DNA of 64,000 bases, taken from Formosa algae (lineage in GTDB: Bacteria; Bacteroidota; Bacteroidia; Flavobacteriales; Flavobacteriaceae). Under the pieces are notes generated by a model that saw nothing but the letters and a program-made list of their open reading frames with translations, was not told the origin of the DNA and did no database searches. Numbering within the stretch: the stretch's first letter is position 1; every line of letters begins with the position of its first letter. The position numbers and the translations under genes are program-made. The stretch is taken from NCBI RefSeq assembly GCF_001439665.1, contig NZ_LMAK01000082.1:1-64000 (forward strand). Direction: 5' to 3'. This document shows positions 1 through 7,782 of the stretch, piece after piece.

Positions 1-654
1 GCTGTGGCGGGTGCTTATGGCGATCAGAATCATCTTTTTATTACTGCAGGCGTTCCCGATTATTATAATGTGTTGTTTGGTGCCGAGAATTCGAATTGGA
101 CCAATGCACATGAATATTGGGATGCATCTGTCACTCGTGTTAAAGATAAAATAATACCCATTTTAAATTCTGGAGGACACGTTTTTGTACAAGAAGCAGG
201 GCAATCCAATTTCACTTACGATGTATTACAGGCCGTTTTAGCAGAAGGTATTTCTCTTGATACTTTTGAGAAACAAGTAATCATTGTACAACACAGTCGT
301 TATAATGAAAACAATACCACGCCATCAGAATTGGAATGGTTAAAAGCTCATACAGTGTATAAAAAAATAGATGATGGAAATACGGACGATAATGATACAC
401 CAGGCTACCGCACCAAAGACAGTATATGGTTGGAACGTGCTAAATCTGTAAATAATCCGAATGCGGAAGCACGAGATATTTGGACAGAAGCCGATAAAAT
501 TTGTGATGCCTGGGAAGGCGAATGGACCAATAAATGGATTGCTTCAGGAGGAATAGATTTTTCAGATTGTGTTGAAAATTGGTACATATTCGACCTAGGA
601 AACCAGGCAGACGATATAGCATCTTTTTGGAATCAATATGTTACAAATCCTTAA
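1..654 (+). CDS. C-terminal part of an unrecognised protein (cut by window start)
   Basis: The reading frame is open from the first base (the first codon encodes Ala) and ends with TAA at 652-654. The GTG at 4 is therefore probably an internal valine, and the true start lies upstream. About 217 residues are visible. They are soluble-looking and rich in Asp, Asn and aromatic residues, with stretches such as NSGGHVFVQEAGQSNF and GGIDFSDCVENWYIFDLGN. No membrane segment or T9SS tail is seen. I do not recognise the family. It lies 26 bases upstream of the GH43-like gene on the same strand, so it is probably co-transcribed with the fucan-related block and likely exported or polysaccharide-related, but that is inference from context only. 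Confidence 0.7.
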   Translation, partial: AVAGAYGDQNHLFITAGVPDYYNVLFGAENSNWTNAHEYWDASVTRVKDKIIPILNSGGHVFVQEAGQSNFTYDVLQAVLAEGISLDTFEKQVIIVQHSRYNENNTTPSELEWLKAHTVYKKIDDGNTDDNDTPGYRTKDSIWLERAKSVNNPNAEARDIWTEADKICDAWEGEWTNKWIASGGIDFSDCVENWYIFDLGNQADDIASFWNQYVTNP

Positions 655-680
655 AAAATCACTTGATAAACTAATTCAAA

Positions 681-2312
681 ATGAAAATAAAAATCTTTTT
701 CACGCTTTTGGCTTGTACAATAATAGCTCAACTTAATGCACAAGACCGAAGATCAAATCCTATAGTCAGTCATATGTTTACCGCCGATCCTTCGGCTCAT
801 GTTTGGGACGATGGTCGCTTGTATGTCTATCCGTCTACAGATAATGCACCACCAAAAGGCTATAAAACTATGGATGGTTATCATGTGTTTTCTACAGACG
901 ATATGATAACATGGAAAGATCATGGAGAAATTTTACATTCTAGTCAGGTGGAATGGGGACGTAAAGAAGGCGGATTTATGTGGGCGCCAGATTGTGCGTA
1001 TAAAAATGGAACGTATTATTACTATTTTCCGCATCCAAGCGGAACAGATTTTAAAAAAACCTGGAAAATAGGTGTCGCAACCAGCACAAAACCCGCTTCC
1101 GATTTTAAAGTTCAAGGCTATATTGAAGGATTAGAATCTTTAATAGATCCATGTGTGTTTATCGACGACGATGGGCAAGCGTATTTATATCATGGTGGTC
1201 CAGACATTGCTCATGCTTATAAGCTGAAAGAAAATATGATGGAAATTGATGGAGAACGTCACATCATTACAGGTTTAGATGGTTTTCGAGAAGGGCTTTT
1301 TATTTTTAAAAGAGAGAACTTGTATTATGCCATGTATCCAGACGATTTTCCAAAATATAATAAAATGCGTTATGCGGTTAGTGATAATCCGTTTGGGCCA
1401 TTCGAGTGCAAAGGTGTGTTTTTAGATCACACAGATATTATTACTATGCATGGCTCTGCGGTAGAGTTTAAAGATCAGTGGTATGTGTTTTATCATAATG
1501 GAAGCCTTTCAGGAGGGATTCCAACCAACCGTTCTATTTGTTTCGAACCTTTAGAATTTAATGAAGACGGCACTATAAATATGGTAAGGCAGACACTTGG
1601 TGTAGAACTTCCAACCTTTCATAAAGACATTAATTTTAATGGCATGATGGGAACCTTAGCTTTGGGAGATTATACGCAATCGGACTTAAAGCAAGCAGGA
1701 ATATTACCAAACGATATTTCATCTATAGAAATTCCTGAAGGTTATGTTGTGGAAGGTTTTGAACAAGATAATTTTAAAGGAAAATCCTGGACATTTAAGG
1801 AAAATAGAATCGATTTAAATGAAATGGGTTGTAATGATAAAATATCATCTTTAAAAATTTCAAAATCTAAAGTTGAAAATCTGGTAAAAAATGCCTCTTT
1901 CGAATTGGCAACTCAAGGTCAAGTTAAATATTGGTTTAATCGTGCACCAAGACCATTTGTTAGAACTAAAGATGACACAGCTTCCGGATATTATGCACTT
2001 CAATATAAGGGAAGTGAAAAACCCAAAGCTTTGGTTCAAAAAGTAAGTCTTAGTCCTAATACGACCTATGAATTAAGTGCAAAACTTAAAGTTGAAAAAG
2101 GAACGTTAGGTGAAGTGATATTTGATACGAATGGCAGTTTTGACAACACAGCCAAGTTTGACTTGGATGCAAAAACGAAAGCTGGAGAATGGGTATCATT
2201 TAAAAGCGAATTTAATAGTGGAGACTTAACAGAAATTGAATTACGTTGTATCACTTCAGAAGGCTTTGATGGTGCCGGATATTGGGATGATGTTGTATTG
2301 CAAAAGAAATAA
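681..2312 (+). CDS. Secreted GH43-like five-bladed propeller hydrolase with beta/gamma-crystallin-like and CenC-like modules
   Basis: The 543-residue product has a signal peptide (cleavage near A20/Q21) and a GH43-type catalytic domain at about residues 25-320. The expected acidic residues are visible: base D36 in FTADPSAHVW, an Asp in LIDPCVFIDDDG, and the acid Glu in FREGLF. GH43 enzymes usually remove arabinose, xylose or galactose side units, so this one may debranch a fucan-associated polysaccharide; the exact sugar cannot be read. Residues ~323-396 look like two Greek-key motifs of a beta/gamma-crystallin domain, the second carrying NDKISS (385-390), the classic Ca-binding pattern. Residues ~402-543 begin NLVKNASFE and resemble a CBM4/9 (CenC)-like beta-sandwich. 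The gene is followed 37 bases later by GH29. Confidence 0.8.
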   Translation: MKIKIFFTLLACTIIAQLNAQDRRSNPIVSHMFTADPSAHVWDDGRLYVYPSTDNAPPKGYKTMDGYHVFSTDDMITWKDHGEILHSSQVEWGRKEGGFMWAPDCAYKNGTYYYYFPHPSGTDFKKTWKIGVATSTKPASDFKVQGYIEGLESLIDPCVFIDDDGQAYLYHGGPDIAHAYKLKENMMEIDGERHIITGLDGFREGLFIFKRENLYYAMYPDDFPKYNKMRYAVSDNPFGPFECKGVFLDHTDIITMHGSAVEFKDQWYVFYHNGSLSGGIPTNRSICFEPLEFNEDGTINMVRQTLGVELPTFHKDINFNGMMGTLALGDYTQSDLKQAGILPNDISSIEIPEGYVVEGFEQDNFKGKSWTFKENRIDLNEMGCNDKISSLKISKSKVENLVKNASFELATQGQVKYWFNRAPRPFVRTKDDTASGYYALQYKGSEKPKALVQKVSLSPNTTYELSAKLKVEKGTLGEVIFDTNGSFDNTAKFDLDAKTKAGEWVSFKSEFNSGDLTEIELRCITSEGFDGAGYWDDVVLQKK

Positions 2313-2349
2313 GTTTAATAGCATTCTTCTTTTTTAAAAAATTAAAATT

Positions 2350-4200
2350 ATGATAAGGACTATAATACGTTCAGTAGTATCTCTTATTTTGTTAAGTGTT
2401 ATGTCATGTTCTGAACAGAAACATACAATTAGTCAAGATGATAAATTTTGGGTGGTTTTAAATTCTGAAGCTGCTCAAGGAAAAGAAGGGGAATGGTCTT
2501 GGGAGTTTCAACTTGACCGCCCAGGAGATTATAATATCCAAATCTTACGACTTGGAAAACAAGATGCGAGTTTGGGAGAAGTTTCGGTAGAGAGTGCTGG
2601 CGTGGTGTTGGAAGGAAATCCGGAAACCATTTTTGTTTTAGGGGAACCGGGACAAGAAGAAACCATTTCACAATTTGCTAAAACGATCAAATTCGAGAAT
2701 GCTGGTATACATGCACTCACATTAAAATCTGATCTGCCAATAGATAAAATCCGTATTACGCCACAATACAGTAAAAATTTAGGTTTTGGAACCGATACTT
2801 ATTACGACGATTGGTTGAAAATGCACAATTCACCAGAAAAACAAAAAGCACTGGATTGGTTTAAAGAAGCCAAATTCGGCATGTTTATTCACTGGGGTTT
2901 ATATTCTCAGGCTGGAGGTATATGGAAAGGTGAGCGCATGGAAGAAGTGAACACCACGGGACCAAAAGTTTCGGAATGGCTCATGTATAAATTTGAAATT
3001 CCTCGGGATGAATATGCTGAGTTGGCTAAAACCTTCAATCCTGATAAATCTTTTGCTCAAAACATCGCGAAATTGGCTAAGGATGCTGGAATGAAATATG
3101 TGGTAATCACCTCTAAACATCATGATGGTTTTGCCTTGTTCGATTCAAAAGTTTCTGAATTTGATATGGTTGATGCTACACCTTATAATGAAGATGTTGT
3201 AAAAGAATTATATGAGGCGTGTTTGGCTGAAGGTTTAGCTTTTGGTGTGTATTATTCGCACGGAAATGATTGGTACGATGGTGCCGATGGGAATTTTACG
3301 AATGTAAAAAAGGGAAATGATTCGCTAGGAATCTTATCGCATGCTAATGGGAAAAATTTATGGGATCCAAGTCCAAATACGCATGCTGAATATATAGCAC
3401 AAAAAGCCTTGCCACAAGTCCGCGAACTTTTAGATGCACTTCCTGAGTTGCGACTTATTTGGTTTGATGGTGATGGATATATTACCGAAAAACAGGCTTT
3501 TGAATTTTATAAAACCGTTTATAATATCAATCCAAATGTGTTAGTAAATCGTAGAGTCGGTTTCGATTTTGGCGATTATTTAGATGCTGGTGATAATAAA
3601 ATTCCTTCAGCCTCAGAAAAAATGACGAAATACTTTGAAACCTGTGGCACAACTAATAATTCGTGGGCTTATAAATCGTACGACAACGATTGGAAAAGCA
3701 CCAAAGAATTGTTGTATTACTTGGTCGACATTGCGTCTAAAGGCGGAAATTTTCTTCTAAACATCGGACCAGACGGAGAAGGTCGTGTGCCAGAACAAAG
3801 TGCACAAGGATTACTCGAAATCGGAGATTGGTTGAAAACGAATGGTGATGCGATTTACGGCACGACACGTTGGAAGATAACTCGGGAAGGTAATGAAGAT
3901 GGCCTTCTAGGCGGAACAGAACATCGTGCTAAAAAAGGATTTTCACGTTCCTTTTCGGCTAACGATTTTTGGTTTACAAGTAAAGCCAATACTGTATTTG
4001 CGATATCGTTTGTTAATCCAAAGTCTCAAGTTGAAATAAAATCATTTCAATTGACTAATGGAATAGTTGAAAACGTGAGGTTACTTGGAGATACTTCAGA
4101 AATAAAATGGAAACATGGAAAAGACGGCTTAGTGGTCGATTTAACAGATATCCAAATTGGACCTGACGGTTATGTGTTAGAAATTACTTTAGAAAAATAG
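2350..4200 (+). CDS. GH29 alpha-L-fucosidase, lipoprotein with N-terminal beta-module
   Basis: GH29 retaining exo-alpha-L-fucosidase, 616 residues. The N-terminus ends in a lipobox (SVMSC, Cys20), so the mature protein should be lipid-anchored. Residues ~30-145 form an extra beta-rich module before the barrel, with features such as GDYNIQIL and AGIHALTLKS. The catalytic (alpha/beta)8 domain runs from ~165 to 490, with FGMFIHWGLYSQ (His181), SKHHDGFALF and the nucleophile motif LIWFDGD (D373). A beta-sandwich C-terminal domain completes the protein. It would release terminal L-fucose from fucan oligosaccharides. The gene is tightly packed (37 bases from the GH43-like gene, 12 bases before the GHL15-like gene), consistent with one operon. 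The acid/base residue is poorly conserved in GH29 and I do not assign it. Confidence 0.93.
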   Translation: MIRTIIRSVVSLILLSVMSCSEQKHTISQDDKFWVVLNSEAAQGKEGEWSWEFQLDRPGDYNIQILRLGKQDASLGEVSVESAGVVLEGNPETIFVLGEPGQEETISQFAKTIKFENAGIHALTLKSDLPIDKIRITPQYSKNLGFGTDTYYDDWLKMHNSPEKQKALDWFKEAKFGMFIHWGLYSQAGGIWKGERMEEVNTTGPKVSEWLMYKFEIPRDEYAELAKTFNPDKSFAQNIAKLAKDAGMKYVVITSKHHDGFALFDSKVSEFDMVDATPYNEDVVKELYEACLAEGLAFGVYYSHGNDWYDGADGNFTNVKKGNDSLGILSHANGKNLWDPSPNTHAEYIAQKALPQVRELLDALPELRLIWFDGDGYITEKQAFEFYKTVYNINPNVLVNRRVGFDFGDYLDAGDNKIPSASEKMTKYFETCGTTNNSWAYKSYDNDWKSTKELLYYLVDIASKGGNFLLNIGPDGEGRVPEQSAQGLLEIGDWLKTNGDAIYGTTRWKITREGNEDGLLGGTEHRAKKGFSRSFSANDFWFTSKANTVFAISFVNPKSQVEIKSFQLTNGIVENVRLLGDTSEIKWKHGKDGLVVDLTDIQIGPDGYVLEITLEK

Positions 4201-4212
4201 AAACAAAAAATC

Positions 4213-5406
4213 ATGAAAAATATAATTTTATATCTGTTACTTATTTCGGGAACTGTGTTACAATCACAGACAAAAACAGATCATCAAAAACCATGGGTTA
4301 TTAGTGATGGAACACCTTTTGTACCAAAAGATTCCTATCCTCAATTCAGTTGGGATACCACCCCGACGTATTATATGTTTGGGGATAAGGAAAGGGTATT
4401 ATCATCTGATGAGCTCAAATTCATTGCAGAACGGACTCATTTTATTTGCATTGAAAAATCTCACGGCTATGAGGAATTAGGGGCTGCTGAGTTAGGAGCA
4501 AAGCATGAAGCAGCAGCCTTTAAAGCGATTAAGCCCGATATGAAAGTGTTGTTCTATTTTAATGCAGCCTTGGCTTGGCCATACACATCTTACAGCAAAG
4601 ATTTTACAAAAGAACGTATCGATTCATCACCTCAATTAAAGTCTTTTTTAATCGAAAATCCCAAAACAGGGGAGTTGGCAGAGAAGCATACTGCGTTCTT
4701 ATTTAATGTGTTAAATCCAGATTTTCGTGATTGGTGGGTAGAAACGGTAGCGAAAGGTGTTGAAGATTCAGGTTGCGATGGCGCTTTTATAGATCAAATG
4801 CATGGCAATGTTAACCTAATGAAAGACAAAAAAGAAGACATTGAAATTGCCATGGGAGAGATGATGGGAAACCTTAAAAAGCGGTTAGGAGACGACAAAA
4901 TTTTGTTAGCAAATAACGCAAATAGCGATAGTGCTAAATTTGTATATCCGGTAAGCGATGCGCTTATGTTCGAAAATTATAGCGCCGTACATTATAAAAA
5001 AGAAAATCTACTTTCAGATTGGGATGGGATGCTTAAAAATGCAAAGGAAGGTAAAGTGTCTGTGTTTCGTCTTGGAGTAGAAGGTCACGATCGCGGATTT
5101 CTTAGAAGTATAAGTAATGAAGAAAAGTATAAGGTCATGCCTAAGATCTCTCAAGAAAAATTAGAATATGCCTTGGCCTGTTATTTAATTGGTGCACAAC
5201 CTTATTCTTATTTTATGTATAGTTGGGGTTGGGCTTTGGCCGATGGGTCTTTAGTCGATTATCCAGAACTGCAAAAGCCATTAGGAGCACCTAAAGGAGC
5301 TTATCACAGAACCATTCCAAACGGTTGGGAATTCACGCGGGAGTTTGAACACGCAAATGTCTGGATAAATATAGAAAGCAGAAAAGCTAAAATTACTTGG
5401 AAGTAG
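4213..5406 (+). CDS. Putative secreted TIM-barrel glycoside hydrolase (GHL15-like)
   Basis: The 397-residue product has a short signal peptide ending near LQSQ. The body resembles the hypothetical glycosyl hydrolase family GHL15 (putative glycoside hydrolases with a TIM barrel): a strand FICIEKSHGY, then KVLFYFNAAL, then GCDGAFIDQMHG with candidate catalytic acids D189 and D194, then ILLANNAN and ALMFENYS. No characterised activity is known to me for this group, so the substrate is open. Its position between GH29 and GH141 suggests a role in fucan or associated glycan breakdown. The end overlaps a spurious upstream ATG of the next gene; the next real start is 20 bases downstream. Confidence 0.65.
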   Translation: MKNIILYLLLISGTVLQSQTKTDHQKPWVISDGTPFVPKDSYPQFSWDTTPTYYMFGDKERVLSSDELKFIAERTHFICIEKSHGYEELGAAELGAKHEAAAFKAIKPDMKVLFYFNAALAWPYTSYSKDFTKERIDSSPQLKSFLIENPKTGELAEKHTAFLFNVLNPDFRDWWVETVAKGVEDSGCDGAFIDQMHGNVNLMKDKKEDIEIAMGEMMGNLKKRLGDDKILLANNANSDSAKFVYPVSDALMFENYSAVHYKKENLLSDWDGMLKNAKEGKVSVFRLGVEGHDRGFLRSISNEEKYKVMPKISQEKLEYALACYLIGAQPYSYFMYSWGWALADGSLVDYPELQKPLGAPKGAYHRTIPNGWEFTREFEHANVWINIESRKAKITWK

Positions 5407-5426
5407 GAATTAGAAAACGTACACCT

Positions 5427-7580
5427 ATGAAAAAATATTTGATTATAGTTTTAGCTTGTATCACAGCAAGTTGTAACGGAATTGCTCAAAGTGAAACAGA
5501 CAACAAAGCTGACTTTTATGTGTCAACTGAAGGTTCTGATAATTGGTCAGGAACCTTAGAGAAGCCAAATGCTAAAGGTACAGATGGTCCATTTGCCACT
5601 CTAGAACAAGCACGTGATGCCGTTCGACTTCTGAAAAAAAGTAAGCCGATAGATATTAAAGTCCTTATTCGTGAAGGAGTTTACCCATTAAAAGAGACGG
5701 TTGTATTTGGTCTTGAGGATTCAGGTGAAGACGAATCAATTATCACCTATGCTGCTTATCCCGGAGAAACACCAGTATTTAGTTCTGGGCAAGAAATAAA
5801 CGATTGGAAAAAAGTAACTACAAATCTTCCTGGTTTACCTAAAGAAGCAGAAGGAAAAGTATTTGTAGCCGATGTGTCTGACAAATTTTTAACACTTTAT
5901 GACGATGAAGGCATGCTCCCCCGAGCCCAATCTAAGGAATATAAACCCTTAAATACGAGTACAAGAAATGAACTTCATTTTTCAGAAGGTGAGTTGAAAA
6001 ATTGGTCTAATGTTGAAGATGTAGAAATTTTAGTGCGTCCAACACGAGATTGGATTGTAAACATGTTGCCCTTAGCATCTGTAGATGAGGAAAAAGGCAT
6101 TGCAACAACTGCCGTTGAAGCTACTTATGAAATGCAAAGAAAAGGCTATTGGGTAGAAAATGTTCTGGAAGTTCTTGACGAACCTGGTGAATGGGTGCTT
6201 AATACCAAGGAAGGGAAAGTGTATCTCTGGCCAAGAAATAATTCAGCGATTATCGCTCCAAGACTTTTAGAACTGATTCGCGTTGAAGGTCAAATAGATT
6301 TTGATGGCCCTACAGATATTCCTGTTCGTAATATTCATTTTAGCGGACTAACCTTTAAACACGCAGAGCGCTATACCTTAACTAAAGATGATGCTGGCTT
6401 GCAACACGATTGGGATATGTTAGATAAGAATAATGCTATGCTGCGGTTACGAGGTACAGAACATTGTGTGATTGAAAAATGTCATTTTTTATATGGCGGA
6501 AGCGGAGCAGTCCGTGTGGATTTATATGGGCAAAACAATACGATTTCCAATAACCATATTGAGTATATGGGAGGCGGAGGTATACTGTTGTGCGGGTATG
6601 GACCAGGTACAAAAGATGTTAATAAAAAGAATACCGTTTATAATAATAACATTCATCATGTAGGTGAAATCTATTGGCAATCGCCAGGGATTTTTCTTTG
6701 GAATAGTGGTGAAAATAAAGTCGCTAACAACCTAATACACGACACCAATTATTGTGGATTAATAGTGTCTGGTTGTGTGATTCGCTTTTTTAAACATTCT
6801 GATATACGAGAACAATATAGAGCAATCCGGTGGCACGAAATCGGGGAGTTACCGGATGAATTAACTCCAGATGTGGTGCGTCCGTATTGGCACAGTAAAA
6901 ATAATATTATAGAATATAACGAAATTCATAACGTCATGAATAAGTTAGGAGATGGTAACGGGATTTACATTCGTGCGTCTGGTCCTGGTAATATTATTCG
7001 TCGAAATTATATTCACGATTTGGTTGCAGAAACAGGAAAACAAAGTGGTATCCGTACTGATGGCGGACAAATGGATACACAAATTTCGGAAAACATAATC
7101 TATAAATGCAGATCGCAAGGCATGATTTTAAAATTGAATAACCGATTTGAAAACAATATCATAGCTGAAATTTTTGAGCCACGACAAGTGTATTTAAAGA
7201 TTGTAGAAGGACCGATGGAAGGCGCTAGTAATAAGAAGAATATTTTCTATTCTCTTTCCAAAGAAAGTACATTCATTTCTCAACCACCTCCAGGAAAAGG
7301 TTTGGTCGGTGAAGATAGCCGTGGTAGAATACCAGCGACTATGAAGGACGTAGATTCTGACTTTAATATTTATTACAATAAAGCAGATAATAGTATCGCA
7401 GAAAAAACGTTGAAGAGCCTACAAGCCGAAGATTATTCCGATCAACATAGTGTGGCTACAGATCCAATGTTTATAGATATTGAACATGGCGATTTTAGGT
7501 TCCAACCCAATTCTCCTGCTCTAAAAATGGGCATTATTCCTATAGAGGTGTCAGAAATTGGTTTACGTACAATAGATTAA
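5427..7580 (+). CDS. GH141 right-handed parallel beta-helix hydrolase, lipoprotein (first copy)
   Basis: I choose the ATG at 5427, giving 717 residues that open with a standard signal and lipobox (TASC, Cys16). The ATG at 5397 overlaps the preceding gene and adds ten charged residues before the signal. The sequence is a GH141-type parallel beta-helix: ADFYVSTEGSDNWSGT, GPFATLEQARDAVR and YAAYPGETPVFSSG near the N-terminus, followed by helix rungs with N/H-rich motifs such as NNIHHVGEI and DGNGIYIRASG. GH141 contains an alpha-L-fucosidase and a xylanase among characterised members and is common in fucoidan loci, so a fucosidase role is likely here. A second copy at 18742-20919 is closely similar over its whole length but lacks the lipobox. 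The gene is the last of this block; no terminator hairpin is evident in the 202 bases that follow. Confidence 0.85.
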   Translation: MKKYLIIVLACITASCNGIAQSETDNKADFYVSTEGSDNWSGTLEKPNAKGTDGPFATLEQARDAVRLLKKSKPIDIKVLIREGVYPLKETVVFGLEDSGEDESIITYAAYPGETPVFSSGQEINDWKKVTTNLPGLPKEAEGKVFVADVSDKFLTLYDDEGMLPRAQSKEYKPLNTSTRNELHFSEGELKNWSNVEDVEILVRPTRDWIVNMLPLASVDEEKGIATTAVEATYEMQRKGYWVENVLEVLDEPGEWVLNTKEGKVYLWPRNNSAIIAPRLLELIRVEGQIDFDGPTDIPVRNIHFSGLTFKHAERYTLTKDDAGLQHDWDMLDKNNAMLRLRGTEHCVIEKCHFLYGGSGAVRVDLYGQNNTISNNHIEYMGGGGILLCGYGPGTKDVNKKNTVYNNNIHHVGEIYWQSPGIFLWNSGENKVANNLIHDTNYCGLIVSGCVIRFFKHSDIREQYRAIRWHEIGELPDELTPDVVRPYWHSKNNIIEYNEIHNVMNKLGDGNGIYIRASGPGNIIRRNYIHDLVAETGKQSGIRTDGGQMDTQISENIIYKCRSQGMILKLNNRFENNIIAEIFEPRQVYLKIVEGPMEGASNKKNIFYSLSKESTFISQPPPGKGLVGEDSRGRIPATMKDVDSDFNIYYNKADNSIAEKTLKSLQAEDYSDQHSVATDPMFIDIEHGDFRFQPNSPALKMGIIPIEVSEIGLRTID

Positions 7581-7782
7581 TTATAGTTGGGTTATACGTT
7601 ATATTTATATAAACAATCAAAATTAACTATGTAAGAATAAAACGAGCAAAGCCTATTGATTAAGACGTTTATTGGCTGTAAAAATTAGAAATATCAAATT
7701 ACAATTAAATTTTTAAGTTAAAATATTAAAGAGGTTAAACTATTCAAGACAATTTAGGTCTAAACTGTAACCAACTAATTTA

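Noticed and set aside
5397-5426. Upstream ATG extension of the first GH141 gene
   Set aside because: It overlaps the preceding gene and adds charged residues before a normal signal peptide and lipobox; 5427 is the better start.
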